A DNA stretch of 24,321 nt from a virus. The first letter of the stretch is position 1. Every line of letters starts with the position of its first letter. Below, one piece after another: positions 8,864 through 16,654 of the stretch. A program made the translations under genes and the position numbers. The notes below the pieces were generated by a model that did no database searches, had not been told where the DNA came from, and saw nothing but the letters and a program-made list of their open reading frames with translations. Location: positions 1-24,321 of IMG/VR virus record IMGVR_UViG_3300019880_000009; one strand, written 5' to 3'.

Positions 8864-9328
8864 TTAGGCCGCGTTGAGCACATCGGCGATACGCTGGGCT
8901 CTGGTGGTCTGCGATTGCAGCTCGAGCAGGTGCTTGCTGGCATCAGCGATCTGCGCATCCAGCCCTGAAATATCGGCCATGCGCTGTTTTCGAAGCGCTG
9001 CGGCGGCATTTGCCTCGGCCTCAGTGGCGGCGAATAGATCGCGCGCCTTCTCCTTTGCCTGCGCAATGATGTCTGCGGCATCGCGGCGCGCGCTCTGGAT
9101 CAGCTGCTCGGCATCCAGCCGGAGCTTCTCCAGTTCATCACGTTTGCCCACGAGTTGCTGCTCGGCGGCTTCGACCTCGCGCTTGAGCCCTTCGAGCGCA
9201 GCGGTACGCTCTGAAACCGCCCCCTCCAGGGATGCGGCCGAATCTGCAGCCTCAATCAGTTCCAGCAGCGATTGAGCCAGGCGCCGGTGCTTGGCGAGCT
9301 GGTTGGCCGCGTCCCTCATGGTGCTCAT
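8864..9328 (-). CDS. Coiled-coil protein
   Basis: 154 residues, almost entirely predicted helix: L, A, E, K, Q and R with heptad-like spacing from about residue 15 to 150 (for example LEGLKREVEAAEQQLVGKRDEL and ISGLDAQIADASKHLLELQ). No cysteines, no hydrophobic segment. The ATG at 9328 overlaps the previous stop by 4 bp (ATGA). The stop is TAA. Its place among small capsid-associated genes suggests a spacer, chaperone or fibre-stalk role, but no family is recognised. Confidence 0.6.
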   Translation of the reverse strand: MSTMRDAANQLAKHRRLAQSLLELIEAADSAASLEGAVSERTAALEGLKREVEAAEQQLVGKRDELEKLRLDAEQLIQSARRDAADIIAQAKEKARDLFAATEAEANAAAALRKQRMADISGLDAQIADASKHLLELQSQTTRAQRIADVLNAA

Positions 9329-9696
9329 CGGTTGCGCCTCGCCAGGAGCTTGACCGTCAAGGCAGTGGTGCCATCGCCGGCGGTGACATTAGGGCGAATC
9401 AGGAGCGGGCCCTCTTCGAACACTTCCATCGCCGCGGCGCTCTTCGTGACCGCGTTGCCTTGTGGGTCGCTCAGGATCGCGTATGTCGGAGATTCGCTGG
9501 TCTTGTCGAGGCTGCCTTCCAGGTTGATCGAGCCACCTGCGCCGAAGGTGCCGTAGATCTGAACGGTGCGATCCGCCCAGTCGCCGATCTCAACCGGAGC
9601 GCCCGTGTCGCCATTGAGCAATCCCGTCCATGTTGCGCGCACCAGGTTGACGTTCCCGTCGATCTGATACTCCATGACGGGGGTACGAATCGGCAT
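9325..9696 (-). CDS. Small beta-rich virion-associated protein
   Basis: 123 residues from ATG 9696. The central part (residues about 40-75, DWADRTVQIYGTFGAGGSINLEGSLD followed by TYAILSDPQGNAVT) has the strand pattern 'D.TVQ..GTFG.GGS...EGS.D...', which I recognise from small phage proteins that resemble decoration modules. The final segment is PLLIRPNVTAGDGTTALTVKLLARRNR. It overlaps the coiled-coil gene by 4 bp and starts 3 nt after the stop of the 64-residue gene. Function unknown; minor capsid or decoration protein is the best guess. Confidence 0.6.
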   Translation of the reverse strand: MPIRTPVMEYQIDGNVNLVRATWTGLLNGDTGAPVEIGDWADRTVQIYGTFGAGGSINLEGSLDKTSESPTYAILSDPQGNAVTKSAAAMEVFEEGPLLIRPNVTAGDGTTALTVKLLARRNR

Positions 9697-9699
9697 GGG

Positions 9700-9894
9700 T
9701 TAAGCGATCGGGTTCGTTTCGGTCGTCTGGATGTAGTTCTTGATCGCCTCGATCAGCTGCACGGCCTGCAATTTGTCCGTGCACTTGGTCAGATCGATCG
9801 CGAGTTCGACGGCCATTGTGTTGGTCGCGGCCGCCTCGGTCACATCCTTTGGATTCATCGCCCCGACGTTCACACCGTAAAACCTTGAAGCCAT
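9700..9894 (-). CDS. Small conserved phage protein (64 aa)
   Basis: 64 residues from ATG 9894, chosen because AGGAG lies 8 nt upstream and because the frame further upstream only shadows the neighbouring gene. MASRFYGVNVGAMNPKDVTEAAATNTMAVELAIDL then a helix DKLQAVQLIEAIKNYIQTTE is a pattern seen in many tailed phages: 'M.SKFYGVN.G....DVT...ATTST.VEV.VDL' plus a C-terminal helix. It lies between two head-associated genes. Function unknown. The stop is TAA. Confidence 0.7.
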   Translation of the reverse strand: MASRFYGVNVGAMNPKDVTEAAATNTMAVELAIDLTKCTDKLQAVQLIEAIKNYIQTTETNPIA

Positions 9895-9935
9895 TGCATC
9901 TACTCCTGAGCGACACCACAGCCAGAATCGACGCA

Positions 9936-10457
9936 TCACTCGCCGTACTGCACTGAAAGCGAGACGGTGCCCGCGGCCGTGGTCGCGGCGGTGAGGGTCA
10001 TCGCCACGTCGTACTGCACCTTCGGATCGGCGGCGAGATTCAGCACCTGCCACAGGGGCTTTTCCACATCGGCGAGACCGAAATCGTCTGCGTTGCCGTC
10101 GGTCGGGTCCGCCTCGTGCGTCACATCGGTCGGCACCGAAAGAGCCGAGGCGATGGAGACCGCGGAGGCAAAAGCGGCGGCCTTGACTACCGCGCCGCCA
10201 TCGCCCGTGGTCCGATAGATCCCGATGTCTGCGGCGCCGGAGGTGATCGCATCGCACTTGTAGCGCACCGCGCTGATGCGAGCGTTGCTGGGCACCTGGC
10301 AGAAGATGTACTTCGAGCCGATGTTGTCGCCGTTGTTCGCCTCGATCGTGCCGACCGCCTCTTTGAGGTTGGTGCGCGCCACGGAGGCGTTGGAGAAGGT
10401 ACGGGGCGAAGCATCGCGCTGGGTGATCGGGCCCGACTTCAGTGTAACGACAGCCAT
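9936..10457 (-). CDS. Head-associated structural protein
   Basis: 173 residues; the ATG at 10457 follows AGGAG at 7 nt. Directly downstream of the major capsid gene (22 nt gap). The sequence MAVVTLKSGPITQRDASPRT, then GSKYIFCQVPSNARISAVRYKCDAI and AADIGIYRTTGDGGAVV, is typical of a small phage protein often found next to podophage capsid genes ('V.QVPSNARI..V......ITSGAADIGLY.T'). Beta-rich. A head decoration or head fibre role is plausible. The last residues are VSLSVQYGE. Confidence 0.65.
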   Translation of the reverse strand: MAVVTLKSGPITQRDASPRTFSNASVARTNLKEAVGTIEANNGDNIGSKYIFCQVPSNARISAVRYKCDAITSGAADIGIYRTTGDGGAVVKAAAFASAVSIASALSVPTDVTHEADPTDGNADDFGLADVEKPLWQVLNLAADPKVQYDVAMTLTAATTAAGTVSLSVQYGE

Positions 10458-10479
10458 TGCAAGTCTCCTGTGTTAGAAC

Positions 10480-11385
10480 TCAGCGGGCCCAAATCTTCAC
10501 GACGCGCTTCTCTTCCAGGCGCGTCGCATTCGCGCTCATCTTGGTGTAGGCCTGCCACGGGCGAGACTGAATGTCCGCGCGCACATCGATAGCCGTTTCA
10601 ATGTCGTTCCAGATGCCAAGGTGCATACCGCTCTTGACCCACATCGGCAACTGGCGGGACTGGCCGGCCGCGTCATCCGTGGCGGTCGTGGTGATCCACG
10701 AGCGCTCCGAGTGGATGAAGTTGAACCCGCGCCACTGCTTGATAATCCCGTTGTTGTCGTAGGCGACCTCACGATTGAAGTCCATGGAGATCACCTGGAT
10801 CTCGTTCAGGAGCGATTCGTGATCGATCGCGGTGATGCCCACATAGATCGGCTCATCTTCGAGCGCGACTTCGTTGGACAGCAAAATGCGCCGGCCGCGC
10901 TCGAGCTTGGCGACATTCAATCCTGAAGTCGTACCGCCCACGCTCACGCCGACGACCTGGTTGGTCGTATCGAAGGCGGTGGAAGTGGCGCCGGCAACGC
11001 CAGTCTGAGCCGCAGCGAAGAAGGCGGCACCGATTCGATCATCGAATTTGCGGTTCGCTGCCGCCACCGCGTTGGTGACGTAGATGCCGTTCGGGTCGGT
11101 GAGGATCTTGAGCTTGTCGAAGGTGTCGATCAGCTGCGGCAGGTCCGCATCAATCGGGGCCACCCAGCGCCGATCGGTCGGCGCATCCACCCGTCCCATC
11201 GGGGAGAAGCGCGAGATCACGTCCTGCATTTCCACCAGACCGATCTGATCGACCGGGGAAGCCTGCTGGCCGACATAGTTGCCGGTGCCGACCGCGGAGC
11301 GGAAGCGCGTTACCTTCTGCTGCACGAGCTGGACGATGTTGCGGTTGTACTGGTTGACGTACCAGTTCGGGATATTCAGGGACAT
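10480..11385 (-). CDS. Major capsid protein
   Basis: 301 residues. It begins MSLNIPNWYVNQYNRNIVQLVQQ, then RFRSAVGTGNYVGQQASPVDQIG. Later segments include DRRWVAPIDADLPQLIDTFDKLK, ANRKFDDRIGAAFFAAAQTG, a helix GRRILLSNEVAL and the C-terminal WVKSGMHLGIWNDIETAIDVRAD. This order is characteristic of a phage capsid family found in many podophages (Phage_capsid_2 type, as I recall), presumed HK97-fold. It follows the scaffold gene, as expected for a capsid. The ATG at 11385 is preceded by GAGGA about 7 nt away. Upstream lies a 273-bp untranslated leader with hairpins, unusual for this tightly packed block and probably used to set the high expression of the capsid gene. Confidence 0.85.
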   Translation of the reverse strand: MSLNIPNWYVNQYNRNIVQLVQQKVTRFRSAVGTGNYVGQQASPVDQIGLVEMQDVISRFSPMGRVDAPTDRRWVAPIDADLPQLIDTFDKLKILTDPNGIYVTNAVAAANRKFDDRIGAAFFAAAQTGVAGATSTAFDTTNQVVGVSVGGTTSGLNVAKLERGRRILLSNEVALEDEPIYVGITAIDHESLLNEIQVISMDFNREVAYDNNGIIKQWRGFNFIHSERSWITTTATDDAAGQSRQLPMWVKSGMHLGIWNDIETAIDVRADIQSRPWQAYTKMSANATRLEEKRVVKIWAR

Positions 11386-11399
11386 GGTAAGTCCTCACT

Positions 11400-11449
11400 C
11401 GAAAACACATCGACCGCGCTGGTGCAGCGCACGGTGGGAGCTGTTTTCG
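11400..11449 (-). promoter_or_regulatory. Nested hairpin in capsid mRNA leader
   Basis: An 8-bp outer stem (CGAAAACA at 11400-11407 with TGTTTTCG at 11442-11449) encloses a perfect 6-bp stem with a 3-nt loop (GCGCTG 11416-11421, CAGCGC 11425-11430). The structure ends just before the GAGG ribosome site and 14 nt before the capsid ATG at 11385. It would place a stable hairpin directly 5' of the ribosome site, a layout known to protect highly translated phage mRNAs. Sequence-based inference only. Confidence 0.45.
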
Positions 11450-11565
11450 GTGGGGCTTATCCTTATCGGGGCCGCCAGCCTCGCCTGGTACGCCCAGGTT
11501 TAAGCGGATCACTTTCGATCGGTCAGTGGGGCAAAGAGCCTTTGCTTGTCCACCTTCGTCCCCAG

Positions 11566-11597
11566 AAAACCGGCCCTTGAGATTAATCGCAGGCCGG
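11566..11597 (-). terminator. Possible leaky intrinsic terminator between scaffold and capsid
   Basis: On the minus strand CCGGCC (11597-11592) and GGCCGG (11575-11570) form a perfect 6-bp GC stem with a 16-nt loop followed by TTTT (11569-11566). The long loop and short T-run make it weak. It lies in the 273-bp gap (11386-11658) between scaffold and capsid. Besides this hairpin and the capsid leader hairpin I see no gene and no clear sigma-70 promoter in the gap; a GCAAAG-AGC-CTTTGC hairpin lies at 11531-11545. Confidence 0.3.
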
Positions 11598-11658
11598 GGA
11601 CCTTTCAGGGAGAGGGTTCAGTGTCGGATGAGAATCCTTTGCGTCTTGAGCGGCACAG

Positions 11659-12459
11659 TCAAGCGGCCGCATCCAGAAGCGGGCCGAGTCGCTGCATTTC
11701 GTTGTGGAAGGTCTTCTCATCGACCTGATTGGCCAGGCGCTTTTGCCGCAGTTCATCGATCTGCGCCTCGATGGCCTTCTTGCTGTTGGCAAAGCCAGTC
11801 CCACCGCTCTCACCAGCCGCAAATCCGTGCTCGGCGACCGATGAGCCCACGGCGGCGAAGAGCTTCATCACTGGCGCGCTCTTTTCCACGGCAGCCAGGA
11901 GCGAGTCCAGGTTGGCCTTGTCGAGCTTCGCGACGCTCCCAAACTGCGTGAGCGCGCGCTTGGCGAGCTCGGCATTACCGGCGAACTTATCGCCCCACTC
12001 GGTCTTAAGCCCGTTCATCTGCTCGGTCTGCACCCGGCTCTCCTCGGCCTGAGTCGCAGTGACGATGCCATCGATGTGCTTATTCCACTCCTCCACGAAC
12101 GTTCGAGCCTGGGCGGCTGGCGTGCCGAGCCTGTGGAACACGCCCGAGGCCCACTCCGCGAGCTTTGGATCCTGCCCCTCGGGCACGGGGAGCTTGTAGT
12201 CTGCAGCGTTTTCGGGCACGCCCATCTTGGCGCGGAAGACCTTGGTGCCCTCGATGTCCTTCTCATCTTTGGGCAGCACGATCGTGCGCCCCGCCTTCTC
12301 CGCGCCCACCAGCTTCTCGAGATTGACGTAACTGTCGAGCGCCTCGGCTGGGCTCTTCCAGCCCTTGCCGGTCACGAATTCCTTCATCGGCTCTGGATAC
12401 CAGGACGTCTCGCCGCCTCCAGCGCCACCGCTACTCTGTTGCTGACTCTGCTCTGTCAT
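11659..12459 (-). CDS. Scaffolding protein
   Basis: 266 residues; its gene lies immediately upstream of the capsid gene and downstream of portal and Bbp19-like. The N-terminus is Gln/Ser/Gly rich and disordered (MTEQSQQQSSGGAGGGETSWYPEPMKEFV). A conserved block follows, GKGWKSPAEALDSYVNLEKLVGAEKAGRTIVLP read in parts, then GVPENAADYKLPVPEG, the usual sequence of podophage scaffold/assembly proteins ('..KGWK....A..SY.NLEKL.GA......P......G.P..A..Y......'). The C-terminal third is helical and charged (IDELRQKRLANQVDEKTFHNEMQRLGPLLDAA), as in scaffolds that bind capsid subunits by a C-terminal helix. It acts inside the prohead and leaves before packaging. The start overlaps the Bbp19-like gene by 29 bp. 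Confidence 0.85.
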   Translation of the reverse strand: MTEQSQQQSSGGAGGGETSWYPEPMKEFVTGKGWKSPAEALDSYVNLEKLVGAEKAGRTIVLPKDEKDIEGTKVFRAKMGVPENAADYKLPVPEGQDPKLAEWASGVFHRLGTPAAQARTFVEEWNKHIDGIVTATQAEESRVQTEQMNGLKTEWGDKFAGNAELAKRALTQFGSVAKLDKANLDSLLAAVEKSAPVMKLFAAVGSSVAEHGFAAGESGGTGFANSKKAIEAQIDELRQKRLANQVDEKTFHNEMQRLGPLLDAAA

Positions 12460-12730
12460 TGCCCCTCTCCATGTTGTCGGCCTCTTCGAGGTCCAGAAAT
12501 TTCATGATCCGCAAAAACATATCCCGCTGCCCCGCCCGGTACACGCTCGCGTGGCTGTCGACCATGCGGCTGATGGGACTGACGACGATGCCGCCCCGGT
12601 TGATCCCTGCGACGCGTTTCAAGTCCGCCAGTACCACGATTGCCTCGGGGTTGGGTCTCCCATCGGGCCCGAGGAACACGCGCTGGTAGGCAAGCCTCTT
12701 GCGGTGGATGAACTGCAGGAATGTGTTCAT
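12431..12730 (-). CDS. Bbp19-like phage protein
   Basis: 99 residues. KRLAYQRVFLGPDGRPNPEAIVVLADLKRVAG and then DSHASVYRAGQRDMFLRIMKFLDLEEAD (given in two parts) match the pattern of the Bbp19-like family: 'Y.R.F..P.G..VL.DL..F......D....A...GQR.V.LRI...L.L', found between portal and scaffold genes in podophages. Exact role unknown; part of the head morphogenesis set. The ATG at 12730 makes a 4-bp ATGA overlap with the portal stop. It ends in TAG. Confidence 0.75.
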   Translation of the reverse strand: MNTFLQFIHRKRLAYQRVFLGPDGRPNPEAIVVLADLKRVAGINRGGIVVSPISRMVDSHASVYRAGQRDMFLRIMKFLDLEEADNMERGNDRAESATE

Positions 12731-14364
12731 GCACCCGCACGAAGCTGCTCAGCCTTGGCCGCATTGAGCGCTGCGGTACTCATCCCCGGGGCGGCCGCGG
12801 CAACCTGTGCCAGCTGATCCGCCTGCTGCTTCTGAGCGGAGAGCTGCGCGACCATCTTCACATCGCGCACCAGTTTGGCCGGCACGCCGTTGATCTCCGC
12901 AAGCTCCCGGAGCGAGCCAGGCACATCGATCACGAAGGCGCAGTTCGGATCGACCTGGAGCGCCTCGGGCAGCACTTCGAGCGTGCGCTGGATGGCAACA
13001 CCGTCCTGCGCTCGCATGGCACGCGCCAGGGGCGAGCGGTATTCGATCTTGAAGCGCCCGCCAGCCTCTCTCAGCTCATCAGGCATGTCCTGGCTGATCC
13101 ACGGGTAGCGTGAGTCGCGCGCCAGCAAATCGATCTCCCGCTCGATCAACGGGCCCAAGTCCTCGGACTGCTGCCGGCCCATCATGGGCGCGAGGAGCGT
13201 GGCCTTCTGCTGCGCAATCTCCAGCACCTGAGTGGCGGTCATTTGCGGGTGCTCGGCGAGGATCTGGAAAATCTTGACCAGGAACGCATCGTCGATCTCA
13301 TCGTTCTCAAGCGTCATGAGTTCGAGGCCCAGCGGGATATTCGCCCCGGTGTGCAAGACCTCCACGAGCCGCGTCCCATCCTCGCTCATCATGCCGTGAT
13401 TGAGGGCCCCGGGGCGCGTGTTGAAAGGCTCAAGCGCCCCGTCCTCACCCAAGAGCAATGGCGGGTCGACCTCCTTCTGCCCGGCCCGAAGAATAGTTTT
13501 CTTTTCCTCGTTCAGCGTGAGGATCGCCCCCCAGCACCCGGCCGCCGGACCTCGCCCGTAGGTCTCGTTGGCGGCGATCACATAGCGCCCGATCGCGTAG
13601 GGCCAGGAGTTGTACCCCCCGACCGAGACGATCTGCCGATCCTGAAGCGCGATGTAGTGAGAACTCCACGGCATCCCCTTCGCGCCGGCCTTGCCGTAGG
13701 CCCGCTCGGCGTTGGGGTGTACGCAGTGCAGGAACTCGAAGGTATCGAAAGGCTTGTCGGTGGCCGCCTGCGCTATCTTCGCCGGGAGCTGCCAGCCCTC
13801 CTCCTTCGCGCGCTGTGCGGCCTGACGCGCCTGAAGGTCAAAGCGCCGGTAGAGCGTATCGATCTGGCCCTGGTGGTTCTCGGCCCAGAAGAGCTCGCGC
13901 AGCGGCGTGTTGCGGTATCGAATCCCCTCCCCGACCTTCTCATCGATGTACATGGCCGAATTGCCGAACGCCCCGACCGACATATAGCCCTGGTGCTTCT
14001 GGCTGGCGAAGTTCGCCCTCGGTCGGTAGCGCGTGGTGAAGAGGAGCTTATTTAAACGCTCCAGATAGATCTTCGTCTCCTGGGAGTCGGCCAGATCCTC
14101 ATCCTCAGGAGCCAGGCTGTGCCAGAACTGGGAGCGCGGCGTCAAGAGCTCATCCAGCACCGCAGCGAAGCGCTCGTTGGCAATGACCGCCTTGCCCGAG
14201 AACACCCGTTCGCTCCGGCGCTGCCCTTCATCTGTGACGACGGTGAACTGAGCCTCTGCGGGCATCACTCGGAGCGCGATCTGCTGCCACCAGTTCTCGA
14301 AATTGCTGCGCTTCGTGGCAAGCGTGGCCTGCGCCTTGATCAGGCTATCGGCATCATCGCTCAC
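12727..14364 (-). CDS. Portal protein (T7 gp8-like head-tail connector)
   Basis: 545 residues; T7 gp8 is 536. Signature regions are the N-terminal helix KRSNFENWWQQIALRVMPAE (about 18-37), FSGKAVIANERFAAVLDELLTPRSQFWHSL in two parts (about 55-84), ASQKHQGYMSVGAFGNSAMYIDE (about 119-141) and a charged C-terminal Ala/Gln tail (LSAQKQQADQLAQVAAAAPG). This is the head-tail connector family of T7-like phages: a dodecameric ring at the capsid vertex through which DNA enters and exits. GTG 14364 is the likely start, overlapping the upstream 96-residue gene by 4 bp (GTGA), with no strong ribosome site, so translation is coupled. It ends in an ATGA overlap with the Bbp19-like gene. Confidence 0.88.
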   Translation of the reverse strand: MSDDADSLIKAQATLATKRSNFENWWQQIALRVMPAEAQFTVVTDEGQRRSERVFSGKAVIANERFAAVLDELLTPRSQFWHSLAPEDEDLADSQETKIYLERLNKLLFTTRYRPRANFASQKHQGYMSVGAFGNSAMYIDEKVGEGIRYRNTPLRELFWAENHQGQIDTLYRRFDLQARQAAQRAKEEGWQLPAKIAQAATDKPFDTFEFLHCVHPNAERAYGKAGAKGMPWSSHYIALQDRQIVSVGGYNSWPYAIGRYVIAANETYGRGPAAGCWGAILTLNEEKKTILRAGQKEVDPPLLLGEDGALEPFNTRPGALNHGMMSEDGTRLVEVLHTGANIPLGLELMTLENDEIDDAFLVKIFQILAEHPQMTATQVLEIAQQKATLLAPMMGRQQSEDLGPLIEREIDLLARDSRYPWISQDMPDELREAGGRFKIEYRSPLARAMRAQDGVAIQRTLEVLPEALQVDPNCAFVIDVPGSLRELAEINGVPAKLVRDVKMVAQLSAQKQQADQLAQVAAAAPGMSTAALNAAKAEQLRAGA

Positions 14365-14651
14365 GAGCCGAGCAGCTGAGGGGTGGCGATAGCCGGCGCG
14401 CTGTTGCTCTGTCCGCCGTACAAGTTGGCGAGCACGCCGCGCCGGCGCTTGATCCGATCGAGCTGCTGACGGTTGCGCGCGGCCTCATCGATCTGAGGAA
14501 CACCCTGCGTCTGGACCGGCCCCGCCTCGCCGTAATAGTTTGTGCCCGGAGCGGGCCTCCCCAGTACGAAATTCTGCACGGCCCGATCTACCGGGTCGTA
14601 CTTGTTGATCTTGCGTCCTAAATTGGCAATGTTGTTGATTAGGTGGCTCAC
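14361..14651 (-). CDS. Hypothetical protein between terminase and portal
   Basis: 96 residues from GTG 14651, preferred because GGAGAG lies 5 nt upstream; a longer reading from GTG 14702 has no ribosome site. MSHLINNIANLGRKINKYDPVDRAVQNFV, then proline/glycine-rich GRPAPGTNYYGEAGPVQ and a basic helix RNRQQLDRIKRRRGVLANLYGG. No family recognised with certainty. Small basic proteins at this point, between large terminase and portal, are common in T7-like podophages. Possible packaging or connector accessory, unproven. Confidence 0.55.
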   Translation of the reverse strand: MSHLINNIANLGRKINKYDPVDRAVQNFVLGRPAPGTNYYGEAGPVQTQGVPQIDEAARNRQQLDRIKRRRGVLANLYGGQSNSAPAIATPQLLGS

Positions 14652-14702
14652 GCGCACTCTCCAGCTGCGAGAGCCGGAATCTGCGCGATGCGGGCGGCAC
14701 AC

Positions 14703-16061
14703 TCAAGTGAGCGCATATTTCTGTCGCGGCTTGCCCGCGATCCCGCGCTGCTCCTCGGTGACTCGAAGCCCCTGAGCGGCGTAGCGAAAGGCATCGGCCG
14801 CGTGGCTCGTCCAATCGTGGAGCGGTTTGAGCGAGAAGGTGCGGAGCTGATCATCCCATTCCTTCTGGTACTGGCGAAGCGCATCGAGCCCGCGCTCGCA
14901 CTTCACTGCATCGAAGTGACAGCGGGCGAGCAGCACGCGCACCGCGTTGATCCCATCATCCACGGACGCGCGCGGCAGGATCCGGTGCGGCTTGATCCCG
15001 AGGGACTTCAGCACATCGCGCCGACTTGAGGCGTTGTTGCCCCACTCTCGATCGTTCGCATCGTGCGGCAGGATATGCACATCGTAAAGATACCCGCGCT
15101 CCTTGAGCACCCGAGCGTAGTGATCGGCGCCCACGCCGGAGGCCTCGTAGAAATCGATCACATGTACGCCGAACTTGGTCTGCTGCAGGAACCAGATCGC
15201 GGTCGAATCCCCGACGCCAATATCCCAGGCACTCGTCACCGGGTAGCGCGGATCGTGCGGCACCTCACAGATCCGCCCCTCCGCCTCGGCGCGCGCGACG
15301 ATCCGCCCGTAATAGGAGCCTGGAACTGCGGCATCGAAGCTACAGAAGTATTCCTGGTTGATGATGTTCTCGGCCTCATCGTCCCCGCGCTCGGCGGCGA
15401 GCTCGCGACGCTCCTGCGCAATGCGCTCCTCCGAGATCGCGCCTGTGTCCCGAATCGTCAAGGTCTGAGAGAACCAGTGCGGGTCGGTCTTCGCGAACTC
15501 GTTCATGCGGAAGAGATGATTGCGACCCCGAGGAGTGCTGATGAAAAGCGCCCAGCCATTGTTCTCGGCGAGGATCGGTCGAATGAAGGCCCAGGCATTC
15601 GGGTCGGCCAGCGCGTACTCGGAGAAGACGACGCCCACGGGAGGGGCACCCACCAGGGCGTTGTAGTTATCGGACCCCACCACCTGCCAGGTCGAATTGT
15701 TCCCAAAGCGGATCATCATGTCCTGCTCACGCGTGGTGGAGCGGATTACGGGCGGGAAGGCGCCCTCGATGCGTCGGGCGAGCGTGCCCGGATCGACCGC
15801 ATCCCAGATGGCTTTACGCGCTTGGTTGGCCTGCGGGAGCATGTGCCAATAGGCACCCACTCGAAGCATCGCCGCAGTAGCGGCCCAGTGCAGCGCGACA
15901 TCATCCTTGCCTGAGCGCCGATGCCAGACGGCGACTGCGCGTTTGCCTCCGTGCGCGAGATAGCGCCACAACGCGTGCTGGTAAGGCCGCGTGCTCCAGT
16001 CGTGCGGCAAGTCAAGACTTGTGGCGAGTTGGATCAACGATGCGAACCTCGAAAGGAGCAC
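14703..16061 (-). CDS. Terminase large subunit
   Basis: Up to 452 residues. Walker A is RRSGKD (48-53 when counted from GTG 16061) in the context AVAVWHRRSGKDDVALH. Walker B is VVFSEYA (144-150), followed by the coupling motif STPRG (175-179). The RNase H-like nuclease begins at SAWDIGVGDSTAIW (about 277-290) and ends at HDWTSHAADAFRY near residue 417. All are standard in podophage packaging ATPases, which pump DNA into the prohead and cut it. The start is uncertain: GTG 16061 overlaps the small subunit by 50 bp with no ribosome site; TTG 16037 has GAGG 9 nt upstream; TTG 16010, 1 nt after the small subunit stop, gives PHDWSTRPYQ, close to the usual family N-terminus. Confidence 0.92.
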   Translation of the reverse strand: MLLSRFASLIQLATSLDLPHDWSTRPYQHALWRYLAHGGKRAVAVWHRRSGKDDVALHWAATAAMLRVGAYWHMLPQANQARKAIWDAVDPGTLARRIEGAFPPVIRSTTREQDMMIRFGNNSTWQVVGSDNYNALVGAPPVGVVFSEYALADPNAWAFIRPILAENNGWALFISTPRGRNHLFRMNEFAKTDPHWFSQTLTIRDTGAISEERIAQERRELAAERGDDEAENIINQEYFCSFDAAVPGSYYGRIVARAEAEGRICEVPHDPRYPVTSAWDIGVGDSTAIWFLQQTKFGVHVIDFYEASGVGADHYARVLKERGYLYDVHILPHDANDREWGNNASSRRDVLKSLGIKPHRILPRASVDDGINAVRVLLARCHFDAVKCERGLDALRQYQKEWDDQLRTFSLKPLHDWTSHAADAFRYAAQGLRVTEEQRGIAGKPRQKYALT

Positions 16062-16299
16062 CGCCGGCGCCAGTCACTTCGGCTCGTGAGAGCTTCGGAA
16101 CGTGATACTCGAGCAGTTGGGAGAATACGCGCGCGGCGCCCAGAGGGTCGCTCGTCGCTCCTCGATCGAGCCAGCCCTGCACCTTCGTGATGTTGCCTTC
16201 GGCGAGCATGGCCACGGCAGCGCGCACGTCGGCCGTCGCCCTATTCACAGAGCCCACCTTTCTGCCGCCGTACCGCTTGTGTCCCTTGGGTGCTGCCAT
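16012..16299 (-). CDS. Terminase small subunit (putative)
   Basis: 95 residues. MAAPKGHKRYGGRKVGSVNRATADVR followed by a helix is the common start of small DNA-packaging proteins in podophages ('PKG.K..GGRK.GS.N..T.....'). The C-terminal half (LGAARVFSQLLEYHVPKLSRAE) is helical and the end FEVRIVDP is beta-like. It would recognise phage DNA and recruit the large subunit, whose gene overlaps its 3' end. No Shine-Dalgarno is seen; instead the 20 bp upstream are AT-rich (TAATTAAAGTAGTTTTATCT on the coding strand) in an otherwise GC-rich block, so a promoter with a very short leader may lie here. Confidence 0.7.
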   Translation of the reverse strand: MAAPKGHKRYGGRKVGSVNRATADVRAAVAMLAEGNITKVQGWLDRGATSDPLGAARVFSQLLEYHVPKLSRAEVTGAGGAPFEVRIVDPTRHKS

Positions 16300-16319
16300 A
16301 CAAGATAAAACTACTTTAA

Positions 16320-16586
16320 TTACGCGAACCTACGAGCGGCCTTGCCCGCCTGGCTGCGCTTGTGCGCGCTCTCCGCGCTCGCTGACAAGGCGGTGTCGTG
16401 CCCGAGGTGCCCGAGCGTGTTCTCGACCAGCACGGCGAGGAGTTCCTGGCCCGATGTCCCACGGAGGCGTTCGACGGCATCATTGTTCCCATCGATCGTG
16501 GAGAGCCACACCCGCAGACGCGTGAGCTCATTTGCCCAGCCCGAGGTCGCGCGCCTTCTGACCAGCTCGACTTGCTTCAAGGACAT
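16320..16586 (-). CDS. Hypothetical phage protein
   Basis: 88 residues; the ATG at 16586 is supported by GAGGAG 7 nt upstream. MSLKQVELVRRRATSGWANELTRLRVWLSTIDGN, then VERLRGTSGQELLAVLVENTLGHLG, then a basic tail SAESAHKRSQAGKAARRFA. Mostly helical; no cysteines, no membrane segment. No family recognised. It sits between RusA (68-bp gap) and the small terminase (20-bp gap), a site where phages often keep a packaging or regulatory accessory. The stop is TAA. Confidence 0.55.
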   Translation of the reverse strand: MSLKQVELVRRRATSGWANELTRLRVWLSTIDGNNDAVERLRGTSGQELLAVLVENTLGHLGHDTALSASAESAHKRSQAGKAARRFA

Positions 16587-16654
16587 GTCTTCGCTCCTCG
16601 CATCCGTTGAACGTAATACGATCCTGGACGGCGCGCTGATACTTCGCTCACGCC

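Noticed and set aside
9700-10257. 185-codon minus-strand frame
   Set aside because: Only the last 64 codons are real; the first part is out of frame with and inside the head-associated gene at 9936-10457.
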